DNA of 64,000 nt from assembly GCA_029215795.1 (NCBI GenBank), contig JARDYH010000001.1, positions 297,482,654 to 297,546,653 of the forward strand. The letters are read 5' to 3'. Source of the stretch: Anniella stebbinsi (lineage: Eukaryota > Chordata > Lepidosauria > Squamata > Anniellidae). The notes below the pieces were generated by a model. The model ran no database searches and had not been told where the DNA came from. It saw only the letters and a program-made list of their open reading frames with translations. Positions 22,015 through 33,191 of the stretch are shown here, one piece after another; the first letter of the stretch is position 1, and the number at the start of each line of letters is the position of its first letter. A program made the translations under genes and the position numbers.

Positions 22015-22810
22015 GAGCTCCATCACACCAGCGATTTATCACACTCTCGCCATGCCTGGTATGTTTTTGCAGCACGGTACTCATGAGTCCTCCCTGTCCT
22101 GCACTCATCTCGCCTCTTCTCCTCCATTTCCCATCTTATTTTGGAGTGGAGAAAGTCTGGTTTCCCCCTTCCATGCACAATAGAGCCGCTCCTCCCTCCC
22201 ATGTATTGCTGTCCTTGCGCTATATCAGACCAACCTGTTTTTTCTTGGGGCATGTGTGTTGAAGGGTGGTCTCACTGACAAAAGAGGAGAGCAGGGCGGT
22301 TCTTGCCTCAACTGCTCAACCGTTAAGGGGGAGGGAGACAGGGGCCCCAAACACCCCGCAGAGAAGGTGAACATGCCCAGGACTTGGTCCCATTCAACTC
22401 TATGGTTCTTACTCCTGAGTAGGCATGTCTAAGTATCCTGACCAGAACAATGTCGACTTCCCCTTGCCATGCCAACATTGACCACAAACTTCTCCAAAAA
22501 CTAAGTGTAATACTTTCTCTTCACTTATCTTGTTTAATATGATCTTAGGGGAAAACATAGTATGTTGTTTTACAGTAACTGCGCAGTTTCAGGCAGTTTT
22601 ATTTCTGTGCAGTTTTATTTCTGTATTTGCACAGAAATAAAAAAAAAATTGCAGGGGGAAGGAGAACCTAAGGGGCAGGGTGGGAGATTTCACCAGCATA
22701 GTAGCGATACAGGTGGAAAGTGCCCAGCGCTCGACTCGCTAAGGAAACAGAGGGGGAACCGTGGATGCAAACCGGGGGGTGGGGGTGGGGGAGTAGGTGT
22801 GATGGAGCCC
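22015..22810. mobile_element. Candidate MITE with GRGCTCCATCACACC ends
   Basis: The left end GAGCTCCATCACACC and the complement of the right end GGGCTCCATCACACC match at 14 of 15 bases. Flanks are TAT and TTT, possibly a 3-bp duplication with one change. The interior has no transposase. The span (796 bp) is long for a MITE, so an internal insertion, or chance pairing of two elements' ends, is possible. Confidence 0.5.
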
Positions 22811-23479
22811 TTTATTGAATGTTACATGTAAGGAGTTGCTATTCCTTCTGTCCTGTTTTGGATTTTAATACCATTGATGCTAGAAGAACAAGGAGAGTGT
22901 CACCATTTATGAATATCACAGTAAGCAACACTAGCCAATTCAGACATTATCCCAAATCATGTTCTGAGCTTCCAAACATACAAACTATGGTTCAGAACTG
23001 CTCCTGTTTCTATTGCGCAACAGCCTCAAGAGGTGGGACAAATGACCGCCATAATCATGAACAGTCAGTTCAGCGATCATGGCAACCCATAGTTAGCACA
23101 AATCAGTTTACAAATTTATGTATTTATTAAAAAGTTCTCTGGACAGATTACATGATAAAATACTAAAAGAATAAAAACAGCACACAATAAAAATAACAAT
23201 CAGCACAGAAAATATAATATAAAGTACACGCAAGCAGCAAACGCAATTCAGAAAATGGTTTCTGATTCTGGTTTGCCATCTGATAGCAAACTATGGTTTG
23301 ATAATTTGAAAATGTCATCAAATCATATGCATCGTTAAGCATCTTTTGGCATGATATCCAAATTGAGACTGTAGTATCAGGGGGCCGTCTATACAGGCCA
23401 ACGTTGCCTACTGATTCCACCCTACCCCCCCCCCCCCCCCAAACCCTGTAGCATCGCTGCTGTGAAGCAGCATCAATGT
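22811..23479. other. Unassigned sequence with poly-C tract
   Basis: A short stretch beginning GGGGGCCGTCTATACAGG (23380-23397) resembles a terminus of the GG-CC-ACAC MITE group, but no mate was found. A run of about 18 C residues follows at 23425-23442. The rest is unassigned. Confidence 0.4.
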
Positions 23480-24560
23480 CGTGACTCTGGCTAACTCTCT
23501 AAAGTTCTTGCTCACGACTTCAGGTACACTGATACACAACAATAACAGTGAGATTTCTTTTATTGTAATCACACGGAGATTCAAAGCATAACGGTTTCAT
23601 TTCTGCAAACACACACTTGAAGCTGAAGACGGACCACACAGCTTTCAGGTAGAACGGCTTAATGAGAACAGCACTCACTCAGGGACTGACATTTAGAGAT
23701 TAACTCTAGTCCTTAGAGGGCAGGAGCGGCCACGCTGCACTGGAATCCTCTGGAACATAGAGAGACTCTAGGATTAGGCCTCCTAACAGTAGTATAACGG
23801 TCAACTGGCAACTAAATCTTCACTCAGCCTGTCAGGGAACGCTGAGCTGACCACGGAAGCCAGAAGCCAGGAAATGAACCTCTTCGACCTAGGGAGCCTT
23901 CCCAATTCACGTAGCTTTAGCTCTGAGGAAGGTCCTCTCACAGGTCTCACACACACACGAGTTTCAGAACAGCAACGATCAGCTTCTGCCTCCCTCTGCC
24001 CGTAACTTTGGCTCCATGGAGAGAGACAGCAAGCTATAGAACACGAATCCAGAACAGTAATCTCAAGTCCAAATCTATGAAAAGCCACAGTGCACTTCTC
24101 ATGGCAAAGTTCTTTAGAAGTAACAAGTCCAAACATTAACAGAACATGTATAGAGTGCATCTCACAATTCCAAATCAGAATAGTAACTCACAGCAGTAGC
24201 AGAGCAGCAAGAGGATAGACGAGATAATTCCTAGCAACGGAATTACTCTCAGGACCAAGGCAATATAGTGTGGAGGCTGGGCAAATTCTAAGCTACTTTG
24301 ATAGACAGGGCTTCAGGCCTGTAATCTAAACTCACGTGCCAACAGGGCGGCACGGTTCAACCTCTTCTGATGACGCCACAGTGTGAGGAAGATAGCCCCT
24401 ACCTTTGCAAAGCATAGTTTAATTCCCAGAGAACGTTCAAGGCCTTCGGCCTACCATTTGAGATAAGCACATACCAGAGAAGCAGAGATACATTTTCTCA
24501 TGACAAATTGCCAAGTCTTCAGTCTACAATTCACAGGGCCAGCCCTGTGAATTGTCTATG
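23480..24560 (-). repeat. LTR-like interspersed repeat, copy A
   Basis: This region is related to 34446-35936. Shared phrases include CAGTGAGATTTCTTTTATTG (23546-23566) against the 34510 version, AAATCTATGAAAAGCCACAG against its 35060 counterpart, and CAGGGCTTCAGGCCTGT against CAGGGCTTTAGGCCTTT. On the minus strand the TTTATTG element reads CAATAAA, a poly(A) signal, so the repeat is probably in reverse orientation. No retroviral gene is visible. LTR identity is inferred from size, poly(A) signal and dispersed copies. Confidence 0.55.
24527..24554. repeat. Perfect 13-bp-arm palindrome
   Basis: CAATTCACAGGGC (24527-24539) is followed two bases later by its exact complement GCCCTGTGAATTG (24542-24554). 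It lies near the right edge of the LTR-like repeat copy A. Confidence 0.9.
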
Positions 24561-25192
24561 AAACATCTGACACCCAACAATCAATAGAGTTCTACGGCAA
24601 GAGTAAGCGCGGGCTTTCCAGCCAGGAAAATTCACAACACCGTTGTCAGACAGTAGTAATGGGCAGCAAGTATCAAGGGACAGAAAACTGTGAAAACGTT
24701 TGTTTGTTTTCTGGCAATTTTGAAAGCTGCTACAGTTCATTGAATTTATGTGTTATTCATCATAACTGAAGGTGGCCATTACTAGACTTGTTGAGCCTGC
24801 CCTTGCCCTGCATTCCCATGCCTACCCTGCACAGGGATCCGTTCCTGACTACGCCCACTCTCTTAATCTGAACAGAAGCCACCACTGACAAACAAATAAC
24901 CTTCGTGAAATTGGAACAATGTAAAAAGTCACAGTAAAATAACACCTCAAAACGCAGTTCCACAGGGAATAGCATGCTGTGGCTGTGAGTTGGAGGTTGC
25001 TTCACATAAACGGGGTGCAACTGCACAGCCACGGCGGGGGTATATAAAGCATATAGACAAGTTAAATCAGGTTGAATCACCTTAAAATCCATGTTATAAA
25101 CATATTATAAAATGATTAAGGTATTTGCATAGGTTTAATGAAAAACCTACTTAGTAATATGATTTCTAGAGGCAATCAATGTCCCATAGGAG

Positions 25193-25194
<2 letters not shown>
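24561..25194. other. Unassigned sequence
   Basis: No gene or repeat could be named in this stretch. Confidence 0.35.

Positions 25195-25233
<39 letters not shown>
25195..25233. repeat. (CTAT)n microsatellite
   Basis: About ten perfect tetranucleotide units. Confidence 0.95.
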
Positions 25234-25390
25234 TCCGGCAGGCCTACCTAGTTGAATTTTAAGATGTTTTAATAATGTATTAGTTTGATTTGTTTCTAAT
25301 GTTTTATCTATTTTATGGTCTTTGTATTTATATTTATTGTTGTTCCCCACCTCGATCCAGAGGGAGAAGCGGGTTAGAAAGAAAGAAATA

Positions 25391-25424
<34 letters not shown>

Positions 25425-25425
25425 T
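25234..25425 (+). repeat. LINE 3' tail with (ATT)n microsatellite
   Basis: TTATTGTTGTTCCCCACCTCG and GAGGGAGAAGCGGGTTAGAAA form a LINE 3' end of a subfamily different from that at 7200, followed by (ATT)n at 25389-25425. Most of the element is missing. Confidence 0.6.
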
Positions 25426-26265
25426 AGAGCGAACAGTGTGAACATCTGTGTTGCACTTCTCAGTGGTATAAAAATTAATCATTATACTATTTTGTTCCAG
25501 AAACTCCTGTTCCAAAAATGCAGCAAGACATTAGCAAAATATTATGCAGCAATGAGATTACAATAAAGACTGGTCCAGAAGAGATTATGAGCCTTGATGG
25601 AAGCAGCCTGAATGAAGACCAGGAAAAATCTGGAGAAGCAGTAACCTCATTCCATCATACTTCTGTATGTTGTTGACAACTCCCAGCAATAAAAGTTGAG
25701 AATGCCCCAAATTTGCATTGTAAATAACGTGCTTTCTTCAAGATGAGACATGTTTTATTTGTTTATTTAGATTTATAGCTTGCCTTATATTAAGGTCTCA
25801 GTGAGTGTAATATTGCCTTATTTTATTTTCACAAGCCTTTGATTTAGGTTAGAGCAAAGGATACCTGGACACATAATGACAAAGGACAAATCAAGTATAG
25901 ACCAAGCCCAATATTTATTCCTGATGTATTTAAGTAGAACATAATTCTTATTAGAATTTACATTCCCAAACTGCAATTCTGTCTTTTGATAAGAATTGTT
26001 CTCTGACCCAGGGCAGATTGAAATGTGTTGAAACTCTCAAATAAATATTGTTTTGCACCGTTTTGGATTTCCCTTTAGCATGAATAAAATCCATTGGTCC
26101 CATTCTTCTACCAACTCATTTTGGGACATATACTTACATGCTGAAGACCATGGGCTACATCCAGCATCACACAGGCAGATTTCTGCTCATGCAGTGAGTC
26201 TTTCCAATCCTTTATTCTCATTGCAGCTCCCAATGCGGCCCTAAAATCTGCTCCAGAGAGTCCTC
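25426..26265. other. Unassigned sequence
   Basis: No exon or repeat recognised between the microsatellite and the GCGCAT-rich MITE. Confidence 0.35.
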
Positions 26266-26619
26266 GGGTGCCTCCACAAGAGAGGTTTAATGCTCTTTGA
26301 AGGCTCATTATAAATTTTACCTCCACACCAGCGGAGCGCAAAACGGCGTAGAGGCGCGTTATCTCCCGGATTATGCGCATTATCGAATGCGCGTTAAATA
26401 GCGACTTTTATTTTGCTCCGGCCGTTAAAGCGCATTTTCGCCGTGTGAACAAGCGATTATGCGCATTAACTTCTTGTAAAGCGCTTTTTGGACATCAATT
26501 AATGCGCTTCGCCGCCTCTCGCCGCCTCCCGTGCAGAGGGATTAGGAGTAAATGCGCCTCCGCGATAATGCGCATAATCCCCGAACCGGGCGCAAAAGCG
26601 CATCCTTGTGGAGGGGGCC
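26266..26619 (-). mobile_element. GCGCAT-rich MITE, full-length copy 2 (354 bp)
   Basis: The ends read GGGTGCCTCCACAAG and, as complement, GGCCCCCTCCACAAG. A perfect 3-bp duplication CTC flanks the element (26263-26265 and 26620-26622). The interior has many ATGCGC and GCGCAT motifs and is very similar by eye to copy 3. Orientation opposite to copy 1. CpG density is high, which suggests limited decay since insertion. Confidence 0.9.
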
Positions 26620-26691
26620 CTCCAGTCCTTCTCTGCCGGCAGATTCCATTTTGTCAATGGACACCTTGGATTTTACCAAATCACAGTGGTA

Positions 26692-26870
26692 GAGAACATA
26701 AGAAGAGCCATGCTGGATCAGACCAAGGGTCCATCTAGTTCAGCACTCTGTTCACATAGTGGCCAACCAGCTGTTGACCAGGGACCTACAAGCAGGACAT
26801 GGGAAAACAGCACTTTCCCACCCATATTCCCCAGCAATTGGTGTACATAGGCTTACTGACTGCATGCATA
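26692..26870 (-). repeat. CR1 LINE 3' end, reverse strand
   Basis: Starts with AGAACATAAGAAGAGCCATG, the complement of the family's 3' terminus, then GGATCAGACCAAGGGTCCATC and GTGGCCAACCAGCTG. 5'-truncated on the minus strand near 26870. Confidence 0.85.
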
Positions 26871-27184
26871 AACTCCTAGGTTCAACCCCTGGCATCTCTA
26901 GTTAAAATAAGCAGATAGTGAACAACTAGAAAAAACTCTACTTGAGAGCCTGGGGTTCTGCTACAATTCAGAGTAGACAATATTGAGACAGATGGACAAA
27001 ATGACTGGTCTGATCTGATTTAAGGCAGCTTCTTATGTACCCTATATGCCCAATCCATCTGCTTCAGGGATGAAAATCCAGTGTTCTGTTTGCTACATCT
27101 TGCTGGTGCCTTTATCTTCAGAGAATTCCTATTAGTCTATGCAGCATGCCCAATATAGATCTTATCTGCATTATCTACAGTTAA
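26871..27184. other. Unassigned sequence
   Basis: Possibly a decayed SINE tail near 26900-27040 (GTTCTGCTACAATTC, then GGCAGCTTCTTATGTACC), but the head boxes are not clear. Confidence 0.35.
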
Positions 27185-28400
27185 TTTCATTCATTCATTT
27201 ATGTATGTATTTACAGCCCAATAGCCAAAGCTCTCTGGGTAGTTCACAACAATTAAAACCACAAGATACAGCATAAAATATAAAATATGGACGCTTAAAA
27301 CCACAATATAAAAGTACAACCAGAATAAAACTTAGCAGCAACACAGTGATTTAAAATACAGATTTAAAACAGCAGAGGTAAAAGACTAGGGTAATGAAAT
27401 ACTGGGAAAATAACAAGGACTTCACCTTGTGCTGAAAGGAGTACATGTAGGTGCCAGGCAAACCTCTCTAGAGAGCTCATTCCACAGCTGGGGTGCCACA
27501 GCAGAAAAGTCCCTCTTTCTGGTAGCCACCTGCCTCACTTCCTTTGGCAGGGGCTCACAGAGAAGGACCCCTGAAGATGACCTTAGGGTCTGTGCAGGTA
27601 CATATTGGAGGAGGGCTTTGAATGTTAATAGCATCACATTAAATCAGGCCTGGATATGAACTAGCAGCAAGGGCAAATGGAATAGTACTGCCAAAATATG
27701 GACTCATTGGCCAGCCTCATTAACAATCTTTCTGCCCTGTTTTGGACCAGCTGAAGTTTCTGGACAGTTTTAAAAGGAAGCCCCATGTTTAATCCATTGC
27801 AGTAATCTAGATGAGAGGATATCAGAGCATGGCTAATTGTAGCTAGGCTATCTCTGTCCAGATAGGGCATAGTTGATGTATCATCCTAAGCTGATAAAAG
27901 GTGCTCTGTGCCATCGGGTCCATCTGTGCTTCAAATGACAGATCTGGGTCCAAGAGCATCCCCAGCTGTAATAATGTTATTGTTTAGCTATACTAGGGTG
28001 ACCATATGAAAAGGAGGACAGGGCTCCTGTATCTTTAACAGTTGCAAAGGACAGGGAATTTCAGCAGGTGTTGTTCGTATGCATACAGAACCTGGTGAAA
28101 TTCCCTCTTCATCACAACAGTTAAAGCTGCAGGAGCCCTGTACTCTTGACCATGTACAAAAGAGGGCAGGGCTCCTGCAGCTTTAACTTTGTGATGATAA
28201 GGAAATTTCACCAGGTTCTGCATATATACAAATGACACCTGCTGAAATTCCATTTTCTACGAACTGTTAAGGATACAGGAGCCCTGTCCTCCTTTTCATA
28301 TGGTCACCCTAGCTATACACCATAAATAGAAGGGACATTCAGAGTTGAACAACAAATTTAGCTCTCAATTTCCTTGCCTCCAGCACAAATAAGGAAACAT
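27185..28400 (-). repeat. L2-type LINE 3' end, reverse strand, split by a MITE
   Basis: Reading the minus strand: fragments of the ORF C-terminus (HALISSHLDYCNGLNMGLPF near 27780-27840; VAPQLWNELSREVCLAPT near 27440-27500), then the 3' region ending CAGAGAGCTTTGGCTATTGG. Multiple stops; older subfamily than 5718. A hAT-like MITE interrupts it at 27994-28310, and LINE sequence resumes at 28319. Confidence 0.8.
27994..28310. mobile_element. Palindromic hAT-like MITE (TAGGGTGACCATATG ends), 317 bp
   Basis: Nearly the whole element is one inverted repeat: the left end TAGGGTGACCATATGAAAAG mirrors the right end CTTTTCATATGGTCACCCT, and GGACAGGGCTCCTG mirrors CAGGAGCCCTGTCC. It is flanked by an 8-bp duplication AGCTATAC (27986-27993 and 28311-28318), the length typical of hAT elements. 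A second copy at 44839-45158 has its own 8-bp duplication. No transposase is encoded. Confidence 0.92.
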
Positions 28401-28439
28401 GAAAAGGAACATAATTTTAATTATCAAACAACTGAAAAC

Positions 28440-29690
28440 ATATTATTTATTTATTTATTACATTTGTATACCACCCCATAGCTGAAGCTCTCTGGGTGGT
28501 TTCTTAGGATTAAAACAATTAAAAACAATATACAAAAATTAAAACAGCAAAAACATACAACATACACACAATACACACATACATTTAAAACCACTACAAC
28601 AGCCCAAAAAAGCTACAAAAACAAAAACAAACCCAGGCTCCTCAGATATTGCCAAATGCCTGAGAGAAGAGGAAAGTCTTGACCTGGCGCCGAAAAGATA
28701 ACAATGTTGGCGCCAGACGGGCCTCGTCAGGGAGATCGTTCCATAATTGGGGGGCCGCCACAGAGAAGGCCCTCTCCCTTGTTGCCGACCTCCGAACTTC
28801 CCTCGGAGTAGGCACTCAGAGGAGGGCCTTAGATGTTGAACATAGTGTTCGGGTAGGTTCATGTTGGGAAAGGCGTTCCGTCAGGTATTGTGGTCCCAAG
28901 CTGTATAAGGCTTTATAGGTTAAAACCAGCACCTTGAATTGGGCTCGGAAGCATACAGGCAGCCAGTGCAAGCAGGCCAGAGTAGGATTTATATGCTCGA
29001 ACCTTCTGGTTTCAGTTATCAATCTGGCCGCTGCATTTTGCACAAGCTGCAGCTTCCGAACCACCTTCAAAGGCAGCCCCAGATAATCGGTCTCATCCAA
29101 GAGTGTCTGGAGCTGGCTCGCAACCACCCGCTCCAGGACCTTGCCCAGGAATAGAACATTTGCTACTGGCCTGTAGTTATTAAGATTTTCAGGGTCCAAG
29201 GAAGATTTTTTTTAGGAGTGGTCTCACTGCCGCCTCTTTCAGGAGGCCTGGGACCACTCCCTCTTGCAAAGAAGCATTAATCACTTCCCTGGCCCAGCCA
29301 GTTGTTCCATCCCTGCTAGCTTTTATTAGCCAAGAGGGGTAAGGATCCAATATAGAAGTGGTTGCACGAACCTGTCCAAGCACCTTGTCCACGTCCACGA
29401 GCTGTACCAACTGAAATTCATCCAAGAAAACAGGACAAGCCTGTGCTCTGAATACCTCAATTGATTCACCTGCTATAACACAGGAGTCTAAGTCCTGACG
29501 GATGCCAAAGATTTTATTCTGGAAGTGCCCAGCAAATGTATTACAGCGGGCCTCAGATGGTTCTACCATGTCTTTAGGGCCGGCATGTAAAAGCCCTAGG
29601 TGTAACAAATCCTTCCGTAGCCTAAACTCAGACAAATACTTTCCACGTGGATTCTTATAAAGAACGGACAATATCCCCAGTAGCAGTTTT
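28440..29690 (-). mobile_element. L2-type LINE, reverse strand, with internal deletion
   Basis: The 3' end (28440-28520) is the same as at 5718, with a TTATTTATTTA tail. Moving upstream on the minus strand, the 3' untranslated region and ORF C-terminus are present, then a junction that lacks the reverse-transcriptase palm, then the N-terminal part and the linker region before it. The 5' end is truncated near 29665-29690. Confidence 0.88.
28816..29671 (-). pseudogene. L2-type LINE ORF lacking its RT core
   Basis: Frame 28816-29199 (minus) reads NNYRPVANVLFLGKVLERVV and QTLLDETDYL, then jumps directly to GLPLKVVRKLQLVQNAAARL. In the plus-strand copy at 5727 these are separated by roughly 270 residues containing palm motifs A, B and C, so catalysis is impossible here. 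The join keeps the frame. Upstream frame 29189-29671 covers the linker domain (WLIKASRDGTTGW, EGVVPGLLKEAAVRPLLKK), with a frameshift at about 29195. It is a dead but informative derivative. Confidence 0.9.
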
Positions 29691-30184
29691 ACAAAACACC
29701 CAAGAATACTGTTCCAATGGTAATTTCTTATAAGAACAACAACAACAACAAAAAAGGAAAGAAGCAGGTTCTCAAGATGCTAAAATACTTAATTTCAAAG
29801 CCCAATGCATTTCGGCCTGTGTTGTTTTTTAAGGCCTTCTTCAGGGGGCTGTAATATCAAAAATGCATTAAATTATGTTTGTAGGGATAACACATAAGAT
29901 AGATAAATTAATATATCTATTTAGGGGTTAGTTAGGCAGACTCAGAAATGTGATCTCAGAGAGGGGGAAATGGGGGCATTTCAGTGGGTGGGAAGGAGAG
30001 GAGACTAGAAAGGCCAGGATATGAGTTATCCTGAGCCTCTTCAAACTTCCTTCCCTCCTCTTCTGAAGCACTCTTGATAGGCAAAAAAACAAACAAAAGC
30101 AAAAAAACACCCAACTACTGAAAAATGCAAGGCAAGAGAACGGGGAGGCAAAGATCGTGTCCACTGCTGCTCCTGCTCTGCATT
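29691..30184. other. Unassigned sequence
   Basis: No exon recognised. Contains short A-rich and AAC repeats (29740-29755). Confidence 0.35.
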
Positions 30185-30395
30185 GGATGATTGGAAGCCT
30201 CTGAGTTAGGATTGTGCCCTAAAACCCTATTAAAAGCAGCTGTAATTGGCAGCAGTATTATTTCTCTTAGGAACAAATTCCATAGTGTTGGGACCATCAC
30301 TGAGAAGGCCCTATCTCTGGTGCTTGCCAACCTTACTGTTATTGGGAGTTGGCCAATGAGCAGGGCCTCTGAAGATTATCTCAAAACATAAGCAG
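30185..30395 (-). repeat. L2-type LINE fragment, old, reverse strand
   Basis: The minus strand encodes a degraded version of the region ARDRAFSVMVPTLWN (30290-30330), matching ERAFSVVAPQLWN of the copy at 5727. Diverged. Confidence 0.65.
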
Positions 30396-31797
30396 ATTCA
30401 CACATATGTAGACAGTCTTTCAAATAACATAGACCCAAATCTGGTCCTGACTTGTGATATCTACAGTAAAAAACAAAACCAACCCCCCCCAAAAAACCCC
30501 CCAAAAAAACCCCAAAAGCAACTTGAATATTAGCATTTTCAGGAAAGGGACTGAAAATAGAACAATAATGTCACTGTCTAAATCTTTGGTACAGCTACAT
30601 TTAGTATATTCCACACAGTTCTGATAGGAAGCCTATCATAAAACAGGAGAAAGTACACAAAATGTTAAAGAAAATGAGTGATGGGTTGAAGAATCCTTCC
30701 AATGAGGAAAAGCAAAAAAGGTTGTTTAATCTAGAGAGAAAAAAGAGAATGGTAGGGAAAATTAGAGAGACTTTCAAAAACTTGCAGATGTGGCTTTTGT
30801 GAACATAAGGACCAGTTATTTCCCAAGTGAATAGTGATTTCTAATCTGACAATTTAATTAGTATGATCTAACTGATGTATGTTTCTCTGTACCTGTGAAA
30901 TGACTCAGTCTTTAGATAGGTGCATTATCATTAGTGCTGAAATATCCAGGCTCCCACTCCTAAAATAAGTGGTGGAGGAAGAGTAGAAGCACAAAAATAC
31001 TGTCTTGAAGGAGCAGGCAGCTGTTATAATACTGTTAAGGTGAATTAGTCCCTCATAAAAGCACAGTAAGGATGCAACCCTATGCTAATAGTTAGCGGCC
31101 TCCAAACTTGGAGGTTTCAAGTATCCAATGCAGGACTGCCAGAGCTCAGAGGTGATATTCATCTCCTGCCCTGCTTTTCTGTCAGATGGACAATTTTGCC
31201 CATTTAGCAGCTGTACTTCAGAGGAAGAGGGAAAGAGGCTGGGGCAGCCATAGGATTCAGCATAAAGCAGCCACCCCAGTCTCCTACCTTTCCCACCCTG
31301 GGAATGCTCGTTTTTTCCATGTTTGCACTCTGTTTACCAAGTACAGAGAGGTAGCCGGGGTGGTTCTTTCCACGCCACCTTCAAGGAGGAAGGTGTTGGG
31401 AGAGCAGTTTCATGACTATGAGGTTTGAGTCAGGGCTCCAACCTCATATCCAAGAAACTAACCAACCCTATCCCTCCGCCAGATGCTGACTAGGAGCCAC
31501 AGGACTGCTCTCTAACTCACTTTGTCTAGTTTAACTGTTGGCAATATAATGGCTGAAATCCTGTTATTAATGTGAAAAAGTCTCCTGTAATCATCTGTGA
31601 AGTAACTTTTATGCAGCATAAATAATGAAGGTTGTGCTGAATATTTGGTAAGACTATCCTTATTTATTATTTATTTTAAAATGTTATACCCTACCTTTCC
31701 TTCAGTTCCTCCAGCAAAAAGCGCATTACTTTCAGCAACATTTCCTTGTTCCCTCTCTGCATGTAAACAACTTTAAAGCACCTTGCAGAGAGCCTGT
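30396..31797. other. Mostly unassigned; possible old CR1 piece at 30640-30800
   Basis: Sequence at 30650-30800 (GGAAAAGCAAAAAAGGTTGTTTAA, then CTTTCAAAAACTTGC) resembles an old CR1 body fragment, with low confidence. A LINE tail-like stretch (TTATACCCTACCTTTCC) is at 31680-31700. Confidence 0.4.
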
Positions 31798-31906
31798 CAT
31801 GCGCTTCGACAGCTCTCATGTATAGGTATTAGGCATAAATGCGATTGTCAGGAAATGTGCATAATCAGAGAATCGGGCGTAAAAGCGACCTCTTGTAGAG
31901 GGGACC
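31798..31906 (-). mobile_element. GCGCAT-rich MITE, partial copy
   Basis: Matches the right half of copies 2 and 3: ATGCGCTTCGACAG, then ATTAGGCATAAATGCG and the terminus CTTGTAGAGGGGACC (31892-31906). The left half is missing or too decayed to see. Confidence 0.75.
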
Positions 31907-32215
31907 TTAGTCTGGTTTCAGGCCATGATATGGCACTGAAACCACCTTGGTTGGTGGTTGATGACCTTTATTGGGAGAGGGACAGGAGAAGTGAAACCCT
32001 GTTGCTTCTCCTTGATCTCTCTGTGGCTTTCCATACCATTGACCTCTGTGAGTTGTGGGTTGGAGAAAATGTTTTTTTCGTAGTTCAGATCTTACTTGCA
32101 GGGCTGATATCAGAAAAGACTATTGTCCAGCCCCATGGTACCACGAGGATTCATTCAGTCTCCCATGCTGTTTAATATCTGTATAAAAACCCTGGGAGCT
32201 GTCATCTGGAGGAAC
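31907..32215 (+). repeat. L2-type LINE fragment, RT motif region
   Basis: The stretch starts at TCTGGTTTCAGGCC, contains a degraded motif A (LLDLSVAFHTID, near 32005-32045) and continues to a decayed motif B (CCACGAGGATTCATTCAGTC) and the ATCTGTATAAAAACC region. Cut off at about 32215. Frameshifted. Confidence 0.8.
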
Positions 32216-32632
32216 TGCCCCCTCACGTTCCCACCATTTCTTCTCCCTGCCCACCAGAATCTCCTGCCTGTGGTTACCTGGGTTACCTGCCGGTAATCAC
32301 TTGATTTACCTGTTCCCTTTGTCTCGATCACCATTTGAAGTTTTCCCCCCACCCAACTGCTCAGGAGGAAATGGGAATGTGCCTTGCAAGCTTCCCCTCG
32401 AGCCCCTTTTAAAACCTATTTTTAGTCACGGCTGCCTCTCTCCCCCCCTTTTGCCGGAGAGAGAGGGAGCGAGAGAGAGAGAGAGAGAGAGGAGAGATAC
32501 GCACATAAGCACGCCAAAACAGAGACTGGGGAGGCTCCTTTGTTCCCTTCTCCTCCTCCTCCTCTTCCCAGCGAGATCAAAGGTTTTCTCTTCTTCCCTT
32601 CTCAGTAATATGTTGTCGTTTTGGTGATGTAC

Positions 32633-32664
<32 letters not shown>

Positions 32665-32995
32665 GCTCAATGTCAGGAACCCAGCAAGTGAGGGGACAAT
32701 TTGTCTTAGCGGATAGCTAATGATCTGCACATTCTTACTGACCCCCCCCCCCCTGCTTCTTGTGAAACCACCTCCATTTGGACCATTCCAGCAGGGGAGT
32801 TAAAAGACACTTTATTTTCAGTTCACATTGGGTCACCTATTCCTGGACCTTCCATCCAGAGAGACGGAGAACAAAGAAGAAGTGGCATGGAGGAGACAGG
32901 AAATGAAGCTAAAAGAAAAACTGGGAGGTGTTCCCAGCGAAGGGGCAGTTCCCTTCATGCATGACATCACAACCACAGTCCGCCCACTCTGATCA
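32216..32995. other. Unassigned sequence with (GA)n and (CA)n
   Basis: Contains a GA-repeat at 32460-32493, a CA-repeat at 32633-32661, and a C-run at 32742-32752. No exon recognised. Confidence 0.6.
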
Positions 32996-33191
32996 TTAAT
33001 GCAGCTTTTCAGAAATTGTTTACATGCTCTAACTCCCAAGGTAAATAAAAAGTCGCTATTTAACTCGAATGCAAAAATGCGCATAATAGGAGATAAAAAG
33101 TGCCTGTACTCCTGTTATGTGCTCCGCTCTTGTAGAGGTAAAATCAGTAATGCACCTTGAAAGAGCCTTAAAGCGATCATGTAGAGGGAGC
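32996..33191 (+). mobile_element. GCGCAT-rich MITE, partial copy
   Basis: Matches the right half of copy 1: TTGTTTACATGCTCTAACTC, AATAAAAAGTCGC, ATGCGCATAATAGG, and the end ATGTAGAGGGAGC. Diverged and lacking its left half. Confidence 0.7.
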
